Assembly: GCF_043641075.1 (NCBI RefSeq) | Contig: NZ_JBHZRC010000001.1 | Span: 682,001-746,000 of the forward strand | Length of the DNA: 64,000 nucleotides | Source of the DNA: Bacillus_BD oryzisoli_A | GTDB taxonomy: Bacteria; Bacillota; Bacilli; Bacillales; Cytobacillaceae | Direction: 5' to 3' | Notes under the pieces: model-generated | The model's input: only the letters and a program-made list of their open reading frames with translations | The model's database searches: none | Told to the model about the DNA's origin: nothing | Shown here: positions 43,004 through 51,615 of the stretch, piece by piece | How the letters are laid out: every line of letters begins with the position of its first letter | How positions within the stretch are numbered: the stretch's first letter is position 1 | Position numbers and translations under genes: made by a program

Positions 43004-44979
43004 GAAGGATCAACCTCCTCAGTGACAGAGATGTTTTCATTTTCAAGTATGCTTCCGTCTTCTTCTAAGCCAAAAGCCACATTAGATTCAATCCATTTGC
43101 GCCGCGGTTCAACCTTATCACCCATAAGCGTTGTCACCCTGCGCTCTGCACGGGCTAAATCATCTATCCGTACACGGATTAAGGTTCTTGTCTCTGGATT
43201 CATGGTTGTATCCCACAGCTGATCGGCATTCATTTCTCCGAGTCCCTTATAGCGCTGTAGTATATACCCTTTTCCGACCTTTTTAATGGTATCTTGAAGG
43301 TCATCGTCACTCCAGGCATATTCTATAACTTCTTTCTTTCCAGTACCCTTACTTACCTTATAGAGTGGCGGCAGAGCGATATATACTTTCCCAGCCTCAA
43401 TTAATGGTTTCATATAACGATAAAAGAAAGTTAATAGCAGTACCTGAATATGGGCACCGTCTGTATCGGCATCGGTCATGATAATGACTTTATCATAGTT
43501 ACAATCTTCAACCTGAAAATCTGTTCCAACACCCGCACCAATAGTATAAATAATGGTATTTATTTCTTCATTTTTGAAGATATCGGACAGCTTTGCTTTT
43601 TCTGTGTTTATAACTTTACCACGTAATGGCAGCACAGCCTGAAAACGACGGTCTCGTCCTTGTTTTGCTGAGCCCCCAGCAGAATCACCCTCGACTAAAT
43701 ACAATTCATTTTTCTGAGGGTTTCTAGATTGAGCCGGAGTTAATTTACCAGAAAGCAGCGCTTCTGAGCGTTTCCGTTTCTTCCCGCTCCGCGCTTCTTC
43801 ACGTGCTTTACGTGCTGCTTCCCGTGCCTGATACGCTTTGATTGATTTTTTCACTAGCAATGTACTAATATCAGGATTTTCTTCAAGAAAATAAGTTAGA
43901 TTCTCGGAAATAACAGCATCCACTGCGGAGCGTGCTTCACTAGTTCCAAGCTTACCTTTTGTCTGACCTTCAAATTGAAGCAGTTCTTCTGGAATCCGGA
44001 CTGAAATGATTGCAGAAAAACCTTCTCTTATATCGGAACCATCCAAATTCTTATCTTTTTCTTTTAGCAGACTAACTTTTCGTGCATAGTCATTAACAGA
44101 GCGGGTTAATGCAGTCCGTAGTCCAACTTCATGTGTCCCACCATCTTTTGTCCGAACATTATTAACAAAAGACAGTACATTTTCGGAGTATCCATCATTA
44201 AATTGGAAGGCAAAGTCAACCTCTATTCCGTTTTGAACACCTTCAAAGCTAGTGACTGGATGCAATACATCCTTTTCTTCATTCAAATATTGCACGAATG
44301 CTTCTAGTCCATTTTCATAGTGAAATATATCATGAAAATCATTGCGCTCATCGATTACTTCTATTTTTACACCTTTTAATAGAAAAGCTGATTCACGAAG
44401 GCGTTCGCAGAGTGTTTCATAATTATAGGTGGTGGTGGAAAAGATTGTTGGGTCCGGTTTGAAGTGAATAGTAGTACCAGTTTGATTTGTTTTCCCTAAT
44501 TTCTCCAATGTTGTAGCAGGCTTACCGCCATTTTCAAATCGCTGCTCGTAAACAAAACCATCACGCTTTATTTTCACAACGAGCCATTCAGATAAAGCAT
44601 TTACAACAGATGCGCCAACACCGTGTAAACCGCCACTCGTCTTATAACCGCCCTGACCAAACTTTCCACCTGCATGGAGAATAGTTAAAATTACTTCAGG
44701 CGTAGGTTTGCCAATTTTGTGCATTCCAGTCGGCATTCCCCGTCCTTTATCCTGGACACTGATTGAATTATCCTTGTGTATTTTGACAATAATATGATCT
44801 CCATATCCGGCTAACACTTCATCTACTGAATTATCTACAATTTCATATACTAGATGATGCAGCCCTCTGGAATCCGTGCTTCCGATGTACATACCCGGGC
44901 GCTTACGGACTGCCTCAAGCCCTTCTAAGACTTGTATGGCATCATCATTATAATCAAATGCCGCTTGATTTCTTGCCAC
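43000..44979 (-). CDS. parE: DNA topoisomerase IV subunit B
   Basis: A 659-residue ATPase subunit. GHKL motifs EIVDNSVDE, DKGRGMPTGMH and GGLHGVGASVVNALSEW are at the N-terminus; TOPRIM motifs EGDSAGGSAKQGRDR and DADTDGAHI are in the C-terminal half. The start was set on GTG 44979, seven bases after AAAGGGG, so that the protein begins like B. subtilis ParE (MARxQ...FDYN); longer frames exist upstream. First gene of parEC, probably under LexA control through the upstream box. Confidence 0.95.
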   Translation of the reverse strand: MARNQAAFDYNDDAIQVLEGLEAVRKRPGMYIGSTDSRGLHHLVYEIVDNSVDEVLAGYGDHIIVKIHKDNSISVQDKGRGMPTGMHKIGKPTPEVILTILHAGGKFGQGGYKTSGGLHGVGASVVNALSEWLVVKIKRDGFVYEQRFENGGKPATTLEKLGKTNQTGTTIHFKPDPTIFSTTTYNYETLCERLRESAFLLKGVKIEVIDERNDFHDIFHYENGLEAFVQYLNEEKDVLHPVTSFEGVQNGIEVDFAFQFNDGYSENVLSFVNNVRTKDGGTHEVGLRTALTRSVNDYARKVSLLKEKDKNLDGSDIREGFSAIISVRIPEELLQFEGQTKGKLGTSEARSAVDAVISENLTYFLEENPDISTLLVKKSIKAYQAREAARKAREEARSGKKRKRSEALLSGKLTPAQSRNPQKNELYLVEGDSAGGSAKQGRDRRFQAVLPLRGKVINTEKAKLSDIFKNEEINTIIYTIGAGVGTDFQVEDCNYDKVIIMTDADTDGAHIQVLLLTFFYRYMKPLIEAGKVYIALPPLYKVSKGTGKKEVIEYAWSDDDLQDTIKKVGKGYILQRYKGLGEMNADQLWDTTMNPETRTLIRVRIDDLARAERRVTTLMGDKVEPRRKWIESNVAFGLEEDGSILENENISVTEEVDPS

Positions 44980-45229
44980 GAACATTCCCCTTTCATTCAA
45001 ATCAAAGACCTATCTAACGTGTTATCTTTAATTATTCTTATATCCGTTTGTTGATCTTTTATTTATACTTGTTCTAATGGTATTCTCTTTTAATTAGGAT
45101 TTTCCTCTTCCTCACAAAGAAGTTGGTTCCTTTTTGTTAGTCATTCTTCAATATTACTTTTCACATATACCATAACATGTAAATACTTATTCCGGAAAAT
45201 CTCTTAAAGTGACTCTTATTATCACATCA

Positions 45230-45243
45230 AGAACAAACGTTCC
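45230..45243 (-). promoter_or_regulatory. LexA (DinR) box upstream of parE
   Basis: AGAACAAACGTTCC on the plus strand matches the Bacillus SOS box CGAACRNRYGTTYC at 13 of 14 positions. On the minus strand a TGTGATAAT extended -10 follows about 20 bp later, so LexA would block the parE promoter. parEC is known as part of the B. subtilis SOS regulon. Confidence 0.65.
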
Positions 45244-45413
45244 TTTCATTATCATAACATATCTAATACGAGAGTCTACGTATTATTGTATCGATTTATT
45301 TTGATTTGGCAAATGAGATTTTCAATTAAGAGGGGGAAAATACTGCTAATAAACCTTTGAAAGATATTGATTTTAAAGGAGTTAAACAAAATTAGAAGAT
45401 AGACAAAATTTAA

Positions 45414-45445
45414 AAGCATATACCAAAAGATATAGGTATATGCTT
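45414..45445 (-). terminator. Terminator of yneT
   Basis: AAGCATATACC / GGTATATGCTT with a ten-base loop, just after the yneT stop on the minus strand. Confidence 0.75.
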
Positions 45446-45457
45446 GATTAAATTAAA

Positions 45458-45871
45458 TTATTTAGTCATTGCATGCTCAACTTTTATACAACGATCCATT
45501 ACTACAGTATAGCCTTTTTCCTTTAAAAACTGGTATGCTTCTTCATTTTCAAGACCCTGCTGCGCCCAAAAAATGTCTGCGTCAATTTCATCAAATTCTC
45601 TTGCTACTTCAGGTAAATGCTCGGAACGACGAAATACATTGACGATATCAACGTGGCCTTCAATCTCTTTTAAGCTTTTGACAGATTGAACTCCTAGTAT
45701 TTCAACCCCTTTTGGATTAACTGGAATAATCTCATACCCAGCATCCTGCATCGCTTTAGAAACCATATAAGAAGTTCGCTCTGGGTTGTCACTTAAGCCC
45801 ACAACTGCAATACGCTTTGCGTTTTTTAGAATTTCACGAATTTCATCTCTTGTTGGATTTTCAATAGCCAT
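45458..45871 (-). CDS. yneT: CoA-binding protein YneT
   Basis: A 137-residue Rossmann-fold protein of the CoA-binding (YccU) type: IAVVGLSDNPERTSYMVSKA (nucleotide loop), GYEIIPVNPKG, VDIVNVFRRSEHLPEV and the C-terminal VMDRCIKVEH, where the cysteine can form a disulphide with CoA. Small members bind CoA; their physiological role is unknown. Position between parE and plsY is conserved with B. subtilis YneT. GGAGGG six bases before the ATG. Confidence 0.9.
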   Translation of the reverse strand: MAIENPTRDEIREILKNAKRIAVVGLSDNPERTSYMVSKAMQDAGYEIIPVNPKGVEILGVQSVKSLKEIEGHVDIVNVFRRSEHLPEVAREFDEIDADIFWAQQGLENEEAYQFLKEKGYTVVMDRCIKVEHAMTK

Positions 45872-46004
45872 TATTATCCCTCCAAATTTTAATGTAGTAC
45901 AGGATTACCATTACAATATTTCCAATGCTTCTATAATTGTACCATAATATAGAAATATTCAATAATTATCTGCCAAAAAGGGAGGATTTCCCTTACAGCC
46001 CTAC

Positions 46005-47726
46005 CTATTCATTTTGTGCAATTGGTTTAGAATCTAAAGTAAGTGCAAGCCAAGCGGTTTCGTCTGCAAATGATCTTGACCAGCTGGCAATCCCCTTAAG
46101 TTCATACTGCAAAGCAAGGTCAACACGTTTACTCATTGAGAGATCGTCCTCCAGCCAAATCCGATAGGTTGAATTCGTATTGGGATCGGTTAATTCAGCA
46201 TAGTTTTGACCACTTTGCTCATCATAGATTGGGGTCACACCATTAGTTGTCAGCCATTCCTTCACCTCAGCCATCGACATGGCCTTAGATGAAATTTCAC
46301 CGGACGTTTTTTCCTCCCATATTCGTGTATAGAGTGGAACACCCAGGATCAATTTCTCATTTGGTACTACTTCTAGCAAACTCTGTAAATTTTCTTCCAC
46401 CCAAGGCAAGCTAGCCACACTTCCCGCTTCCTGAGAAGAACCCCAATGCTCGTCATAAGCCATAACAATCAAGTAATCAACAGATTCAGCCAATTTTTCC
46501 CGCTCGTAAAAAGCAGACCAATTCCCAGTTGTCATAAACGTAATATCCATTGAGACAATTAAACCTGCACGATGAAAATACGTTGTTGCCTCCCTTACAA
46601 ATTGTGTAACAAACGGTCCGTCTTCTTCTCGTACATTTTCAATATCAATATTTATTCCGTCGAGATTATACATTTGGCTATAATGTAGGAGCTGCTGAAT
46701 GATTGCTTGACGTGTTTCATAATATTGGAACGTTTCATGTGTAAGATCAGGATCAAAAGCATTTGAAAATAGCCCCCATACTTGATATCCTCTCTTTTTT
46801 GCCCAGTTAACATAATCTAGTGAGGCTAAATTTTTTAATGAGCCATCCATCCCGCTTAGCTCAAACCAGGTCGGTGAGACAACATTTACCCCTGGCATCT
46901 CAGGAAGTACCTCAGGATTAGGGTTTTTCGTGTACACTGCTTCCCATGTTAAGTGAATCGGCCCCTCGAATTTTGGTATGACCGCTTCAGATATAGCCTT
47001 CTTATTCTCTACTGTTTTCGTTTGTCCCTTTTCTACATACTGTTTATGAATATAGCCGGCAATTCCATTTTCTTTACGAACAAAGTAATACCCTTCATTC
47101 TCATTTTCTATCTTGATTTCTTCATTGCCGATCACCTGTTCTGTATAGGGAGACTGTAACTTAGGCTCTGTTCGCAAACGTAGCTTTTCTTCATTTGCAT
47201 TCTTAGCCTTTATTTTTCCTTCCACAATCTTTTGTTCGCTTTTTACCATTTCGATTGCCTTGGTATCTGGTAAAATAGAATGTTGAATTTCATAGTTTTC
47301 AAGAACCAATGGTAAAGCCAAATATAGCTCGCCATGATGACTCTTCATAGCAGAAAAAGTCAGCTGGACAGGCTCCTGGTTACGATAGTAGACTAGCGAA
47401 TCCTTTGGTAGTTGAATAACCTTACTACTTGTTGTCATAATGATTGATTGTGACTTTTCATCATATACGAGATAGTTATCAATTTTCTCTTTCAAGAAAG
47501 TCAACGGCAGATAGATTGTTTCACCCTCCAGCAAAGCATTTCCTTCCTGTTTGCCATTATATAAAATGGGGTTATCACCACTAAAATAATTAACCTTCTC
47601 TTTTGAAGCAAATGGATATAAAAAGAATAGACTAATAGAAAGGATAAGCAGCAGCAACCCTACTAAACCTGCTAGTATTCCCTTCTTTACGGTACTTTTC
47701 CTTGTTCGATAAACGTTGTTTGACAT
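46005..47726 (-). CDS. GH18 family glycosidase with SH3b domain
   Basis: A 573-residue exported enzyme. Residues 15-40 form a membrane anchor or signal; residues 50-165 look like a copper-amine-oxidase-N-type domain (LLEGETIYLPLTFLKEKID); about 170-235 is a bacterial SH3 domain (LRLRTEPKLQSPYTEQVIG ... GIAGYIHKQYVEKG); from 255 on is a GH18 barrel with the catalytic DGINIDIE (D356 to E363). Related Bacillus proteins are spore-cortex or cell-wall chitinase-like hydrolases (YkvQ, YaaH type). No counterpart at this place in B. subtilis, so it is an insertion between yneT and plsY. GAGGAGG before the ATG. Confidence 0.85.
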   Translation of the reverse strand: MSNNVYRTRKSTVKKGILAGLVGLLLLILSISLFFLYPFASKEKVNYFSGDNPILYNGKQEGNALLEGETIYLPLTFLKEKIDNYLVYDEKSQSIIMTTSSKVIQLPKDSLVYYRNQEPVQLTFSAMKSHHGELYLALPLVLENYEIQHSILPDTKAIEMVKSEQKIVEGKIKAKNANEEKLRLRTEPKLQSPYTEQVIGNEEIKIENENEGYYFVRKENGIAGYIHKQYVEKGQTKTVENKKAISEAVIPKFEGPIHLTWEAVYTKNPNPEVLPEMPGVNVVSPTWFELSGMDGSLKNLASLDYVNWAKKRGYQVWGLFSNAFDPDLTHETFQYYETRQAIIQQLLHYSQMYNLDGINIDIENVREEDGPFVTQFVREATTYFHRAGLIVSMDITFMTTGNWSAFYEREKLAESVDYLIVMAYDEHWGSSQEAGSVASLPWVEENLQSLLEVVPNEKLILGVPLYTRIWEEKTSGEISSKAMSMAEVKEWLTTNGVTPIYDEQSGQNYAELTDPNTNSTYRIWLEDDLSMSKRVDLALQYELKGIASWSRSFADETAWLALTLDSKPIAQNE

Positions 47727-47970
47727 TTGGCCCGTTCCTCCTCAACCTTATCCTAGCGAAATGTAACCCGATTGAAAAGAAAATTTCTTTTTTTGATAAG
47801 TCATTTACTCATTCCCCATCATATGAAAATATTAAGTGACATGTATTGATCCAAAAATAAAATAATTTGGTAAATGGAATCTTTTAGTTGTAACATGGTA
47901 AAATATATAGGAACTATAAGCAGTAATCATCAATCAGTATTGATTCATGGGAAAAAGAAGGAGAGTTTGA

Positions 47971-48558
47971 ATGTTTGAGTACGGAATCATTATTATTCTT
48001 GCGTATTTGATCGGATCCATTCCGTCAGGCTTAATCATTGGAAAGAAATTTTTTGGAGTCGATATCCGTCAGCATGGGAGCGGAAATTTGGGGGGCACCA
48101 ATACATTTCGTGTCTTGGGTGTAAAAGCAGGTCTAACAGTAACCATTGCAGATATATTAAAAGGTACACTTGCCGCTGCACTGCCTCTTATTATTGATGT
48201 GGATATGCATTACTTATTAGCTGGAATATTTGCTGTGTTAGGACATACCTATCCAATCTTTGCCGGCTTTCGCGGTGGAAAAGCAGTAGCTACTTCAGCA
48301 GGCGTCTTACTCTGGTATGCACCACTTATGTTTATCATTATGATTGCAGGCTTCTTTATTTGCTTATACATAACAAAATATGTCTCATTGTCCTCTATGT
48401 TTGGCGGTCTTGTCGCATTGGTTTATGCCATCATCGTACAAGATATTCCACTCATTATCGTTGTAGCCGCCCTTACATTATTTGTCGTATATAGGCATAG
48501 AGCCAATATAAAACGAATCATGGACAAAACAGAACCCAAGGTAAAATGGCTTGGATAA
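47971..48558 (+). CDS. plsY: Glycerol-3-phosphate acyltransferase PlsY
   Basis: A 195-residue membrane enzyme with five helices. The three PlsY motifs are present: GSIPSGLIIGKKFFGVDIR and GSGNLGGTNTFRVLG near the N-terminus, the GHTYPIFAGFRGGKAVAT loop near residue 91-108, and RHRANIKRI at the end. It transfers an acyl group from acyl-phosphate to glycerol-3-phosphate, the first step of phospholipid synthesis. Corresponds to B. subtilis YneS, in the same neighbourhood but divergently oriented from yneT. Strong AAAGAAGGAG. Confidence 0.96.
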   Translation: MFEYGIIIILAYLIGSIPSGLIIGKKFFGVDIRQHGSGNLGGTNTFRVLGVKAGLTVTIADILKGTLAAALPLIIDVDMHYLLAGIFAVLGHTYPIFAGFRGGKAVATSAGVLLWYAPLMFIIMIAGFFICLYITKYVSLSSMFGGLVALVYAIIVQDIPLIIVVAALTLFVVYRHRANIKRIMDKTEPKVKWLG

Positions 48559-48567
48559 GATGATAGG

Positions 48568-48599
48568 AAAGTAAGCACAAACAGGTGCTTACTTTTTTT
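48568..48599 (+). terminator. Terminator after plsY
   Basis: AAGTAAGCAC / GGTGCTTACTT, five-base loop, T7. Confidence 0.88.
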
Positions 48600-48835
48600 A
48601 AAAAAAAATAGTCAATTCCCCCTATAAACTCCTGTTATTTATTCGATAAATAATTCATATTATCTATTTGATAACAATGCAATCATTTAGTATCATTATA
48701 GAAAAGTATAGGATTTGACTTATTTTGACTTTATTCTACATATATTTTAATCATAAATTGTCAGTATTCGTCATATGGTTTATTAATCGGTTTTATTAAT
48801 GGGTTAACTCTTTAAAAAAAGGATGCGATTGAACA

Positions 48836-49570
48836 ATGATAAGGACGAATGAATTCCCAAGTGAATCTTTGACAATTGATGTTAGTGAAACAGATTTTGG
48901 TAAAGAGCAGTTATTTGATGTAAGAAAGCAAGCTGCTGGATTGGCGCATGAAATACGTAATCCGCTGACAACAATAAAAGGGTTTCTTGAGCTGCTTAAG
49001 CCTAGCTTAAGCGAAATAGGCAGAGGCGAATACGCTGAAATCGCCCTTGATGAGATTGATAGAGTAAATGACATAATAAATCAGTTTTTGAACGAAATAA
49101 AGCCTATTACATGCCAAAAGGAATTATTTTCCTTAAACGAACTACTCGTGAATCTTGTAAAATTGTTTGAAAGTGAATCTAAAGTAAAAAACATTAAATT
49201 ATTGACTCATTTAACTGAAGAAGAGATACAACTTTATATTGATAAAAATGAATTAAAGCAAGTGCTCATAAACCTTATAAAAAATGCCATCGAGGCAATA
49301 GAAGAAACTGATATTCATGATGGTTTTATTGATATTCGTACAGAAGTAAATAATAAGCATGCCCTCATTCATATCATAGATAATGGTTGTGGGATGACAA
49401 GTGATACAATCAATCAGCTTTTTATGCCCTTTTATACAACAAAATCAATGGGAACGGGGATTGGGCTAACAATCTGTAAAGACATTATCGATCAAAATCA
49501 AGGCCATATTTCCATTACAACAGACCACCATAAAGGCAGCAAAATTACTATTTCATTGCCTTTACACTAA
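48836..49570 (+). CDS. Short sensor-less histidine kinase, sporulation-kinase-like
   Basis: A 244-residue soluble kinase. H-box AAGLAHEIRNPLTTIKGFLE with phosphorylatable H38, N-box NLIKNAIEAIEE, G1 IDNGCGMTSD and G2 GTGIGLTICKDI are intact. Only 30 residues precede the H-box, so there is no sensor domain. The H-box resembles those of KinA to KinE phosphorelay kinases that feed Spo0F, so a role in sporulation initiation is plausible but unproved. No response regulator is adjacent. AAAAAGGATG before the ATG. Not present at this place in B. subtilis. Confidence 0.85.
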   Translation: MIRTNEFPSESLTIDVSETDFGKEQLFDVRKQAAGLAHEIRNPLTTIKGFLELLKPSLSEIGRGEYAEIALDEIDRVNDIINQFLNEIKPITCQKELFSLNELLVNLVKLFESESKVKNIKLLTHLTEEEIQLYIDKNELKQVLINLIKNAIEAIEETDIHDGFIDIRTEVNNKHALIHIIDNGCGMTSDTINQLFMPFYTTKSMGTGIGLTICKDIIDQNQGHISITTDHHKGSKITISLPLH

Positions 49571-49589
49571 TAGATCGATGCATCAAAAC

Positions 49590-49622
49590 GAAGAGAGTGT
49601 CAATGAACACTCTCTTTTTATT
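49590..49622 (+). terminator. Terminator after the histidine kinase
   Basis: AAGAGAGTGT / ACACTCTCTT stem, six-base loop and T5; almost a copy of the hairpin at 20356-20392. Confidence 0.85.
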
Positions 49623-49750
49623 TTCAAATAATGTTCAATTTTTTGCCATGAAAAAACTGATGTTAAAAAATGTCCATATTTCTTTACAAAATTCCAATTA
49701 AAATTGAGATAAAATAAAAATACAAATTAAATAAATCGGAGGTTACCCAC

Positions 49751-49933
49751 ATGAAGAAAGAAGATAAAAATTATATTTTCTATACATCAGTAGACATAGA
49801 AGAGGAACAGGATGAATTCTTACTAGAGTTGTTTTCATGCTCAGAACACGATGAAGAAAAGATTATACCTGAAACCATTATTCATAACTTTGATGAATTA
49901 ATTACTTTTTTTGAACAAATGGAGCAGGAATAG
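49751..49933 (+). CDS. Small acidic protein (60 aa), unknown function
   Basis: A 60-residue very acidic protein (MKKEDKNYIFYTSVDIEEEQ ... FFEQMEQE) with GGAGG nine bases before its ATG. Nothing in it identifies a function. It is separated from the kinase by a terminator and its 3' end approaches the convergent HesB-like gene, with only about 44 bp between stops and no evident terminator. Confidence 0.6.
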   Translation: MKKEDKNYIFYTSVDIEEEQDEFLLELFSCSEHDEEKIIPETIIHNFDELITFFEQMEQE

Positions 49934-49976
49934 TCTTGTGAGCAAAACAGCTACAAATGAAAACGTACTTTCTCTT

Positions 49977-50267
49977 CTATATTTTAAGTAATTGAAATTT
50001 TCCTTTGCCTAGTACATCTTTTATATAATCAAGCTTTGTATGATCAAAATAATTGAAGTCATTCTCATGGATTAAAATGTCCACATGATCAAATGCATGC
50101 ACTTGATCACCGGAGATTGGCTGCTCTTCCAGAGACAGCTTAAGTTGTGGTCCCCCTCAACCAATTCCCATCGAAAGGCGGACATACAATTTTTCCAGTT
50201 CATTTGTTTGTTCCTGTGCTATAGCTTGATCTAATACTGTTAGAGCAGCTGCCGTAACCTTAAACAC
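49977..50267 (-). CDS. HesB-like protein with in-frame TGA, candidate selenoprotein
   Basis: Translated through a TGA (50157-50159) read as selenocysteine, this is a 96-residue HesB/IscA-like protein: VFKVTAAALTVLDQA at the start, YVRLSMGIG before the TGA, GGPQLKLSLEEQP after it, ending KGKFQLLKI. The TGA falls at the conserved cysteine of the HesB signature; a HesB-like family with selenocysteine exactly there is known. Both halves keep one frame with family-like sequence, and a bSECIS-like hairpin follows the TGA. Start GTG 50267 with AAGGAG eleven bases upstream. If Sec is not made in this host, it is a gene broken by a Cys-to-stop change. Gene order: between plsY and yneR, both conserved. 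Confidence 0.65.
50112..50156 (-). promoter_or_regulatory. Putative bacterial SECIS element
   Basis: In the mRNA just after UGA: upper stem GCUG-U-CUCU / AGAG-CAGC with bulged U and GGA loop (50120-50139), loop starting 26 nt after UGA, plus a lower stem GGGGA / UCUCC (50151-50155 with 50112-50116). This copies the E. coli fdhF plan: bulged U a few pairs below a small loop beginning GG, within 16-37 nt of UGA. Confidence 0.6.
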
Positions 50268-50396
50268 TAGACTACCATCTCCTTTTGTTATTACCGTGCA
50301 ATATTTATCACATTAATTCCTTATTCGGGGTTTTATTACCTTCAATCCTACGGTAAAATATGGACTAAGAATAGTAGATTGAGGTGATTTTCCCCA

Positions 50397-51188
50397 TTGC
50401 TGCAATTCAGATTGTTTCCAACTAATCTATATTTTATCTTAATTTTCATGGCCACACTAGTTAGTTTTCAACTAAATCGACTTACGCTTAATTTTTTCAT
50501 ACTATTCATATTATTTATTATAGTAGCATTTTTAAAGGAAAAGCAGAGGGTATTTGTATGGATTACCATTGCTTACTTTTTTGGCGAATTTCTTCATTTA
50601 TATGCTAATCGTTTTTTAAACGAGATGAACCTGAATGTACATACAGTGTACATAATGGAGAAACTTTTATTATTGTTTCCGATCATGAGCATTTTATATG
50701 TTAGTTATAAATTCAAGCAAAATATATCCTTTTTTTATAATAAAGATTTTTTAAGTGATTCGTTTTCCATTCTACAGGATGCATCGAACAGTCGTAAAAG
50801 ACCCATCCTTCTATTGTCGATCATCCTGTCTCTTTCCCTTCTTATCCTTTTACTTGCGTTTCACAATATTTCATTTGTAGGTCATGTACTAGTATTTGCA
50901 TCTCTTAGTAGTATGATTGAGGAATTCTTATGGCGCGGGCTTTTAATGCAGGCCATGCTTAACCTAACAAATAAATGGACAGTAATGATTCTATCTAGCA
51001 TTTCTTATGGGTGTTCTTATCTCATGTATGGCTATTCGATTGGAGTTTGCTTGTTATTTGCATGTTCCGGCATCCTTTATGCTTGGATGACCCTTCACTT
51101 TCATCATTTATTTCCGGCCATTGTTTGTCACTTTTTAATATTTATCATCATGATTGCATGTGGAATCGTTCCATTCTCTCCAATATAA
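50397..51188 (+). CDS. CPBP family intramembrane protease (divergent)
   Basis: A 263-residue, eight-helix membrane protein with the CPBP/Abi signature: E175-E176-x3-R180 in SSMIEEFLWRGLL and a third-motif histidine in AIVCHFLIF. The histidine of the second motif is replaced (SISYGCSYL), so metal binding may be lost or altered. CPBP proteins include CAAX-type proteases and immunity proteins for bacteriocins. TTG start 50397, ten bases after GAGGTG. It stands alone, divergent from the HesB-like gene. Confidence 0.75.
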   Translation: MLQFRLFPTNLYFILIFMATLVSFQLNRLTLNFFILFILFIIVAFLKEKQRVFVWITIAYFFGEFLHLYANRFLNEMNLNVHTVYIMEKLLLLFPIMSILYVSYKFKQNISFFYNKDFLSDSFSILQDASNSRKRPILLLSIILSLSLLILLLAFHNISFVGHVLVFASLSSMIEEFLWRGLLMQAMLNLTNKWTVMILSSISYGCSYLMYGYSIGVCLLFACSGILYAWMTLHFHHLFPAIVCHFLIFIIMIACGIVPFSPI

Positions 51189-51291
51189 ACAGATAGGTTT
51201 ACTTTTAACTGTTATTAATGATTTAATTAAATTTGTTGAATAATACCTATGTACAGTTCAATAATCAAGTCAGCTAAGGGGATGGGTTTTC

Positions 51292-51582
51292 ATGAATATA
51301 ACAGTTAGTAAGGAAGCATTCGAATGGTATGTGGATGAAATGGACCTTAAAGAAGGAAGCTTTGTTCGTTTTTATGCTCGGTATGGAGGCTCCAGCCAAA
51401 TTCAAAAGGGTTTCTCTTTGGGAATCTCAACAGAAGAACCTGACCATATTGGAACAAAAACAGTTATGAACGGGATAACCTTTTATATTGAAGAAAAAGA
51501 TCTATGGTATTTTGATGGTCATGATTTACATATTGAATATAACACTGCATTAGGAGAACCTGAGTTTCAGTTTAGTAAATAA
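51292..51582 (+). CDS. yneR: HesB/IscA-like protein YneR (cysteine-free)
   Basis: A 96-residue protein matching YneR of B. subtilis: MNITVSKEAFEWYVDEMDLK, FVRFYARYGGSSQIQKGFSLG, FYIEEKDLWYFDGHDLHIEY. It belongs to the HesB/YadR/YfhF group but lacks the three cysteines of IscA, so it cannot carry a cluster in the usual way. Function unknown. Position next to yneQ, as in B. subtilis. It is the second HesB-fold gene within 1.3 kb, after the TGA-containing one. Confidence 0.88.
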   Translation: MNITVSKEAFEWYVDEMDLKEGSFVRFYARYGGSSQIQKGFSLGISTEEPDHIGTKTVMNGITFYIEEKDLWYFDGHDLHIEYNTALGEPEFQFSK

Positions 51583-51610
51583 GCAGACGGAATCGTCCGT
51601 CTGCTTTTTT
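51580..51610. terminator. Bidirectional terminator between yneR and yneQ
   Basis: AAGCAGACGG / CCGTCTGCTT perfect stem, six-base loop, T6; the 5' arm overlaps the yneR stop. Confidence 0.88.
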
Positions 51611-51615
51611 ATGGA

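Larger units (their letters stand above)
45001..45457. other. Intergenic region upstream of parE
   Basis: About 450 bp, unusually long for this block. It contains the LexA box and the yneT terminator (listed separately). No gene is recognisable; a T-rich track and several -10-like sequences are present. Confidence 0.5.

Noticed and set aside
51247..51255. CTATGTAC, a piece of the B. subtilis Ter consensus
   Set aside because: The flanking ACTAA and YAAATNTTC parts are absent, so it is not a credible Ter site; similar partial hits at 51949-51959 and about 19010 were also dropped.
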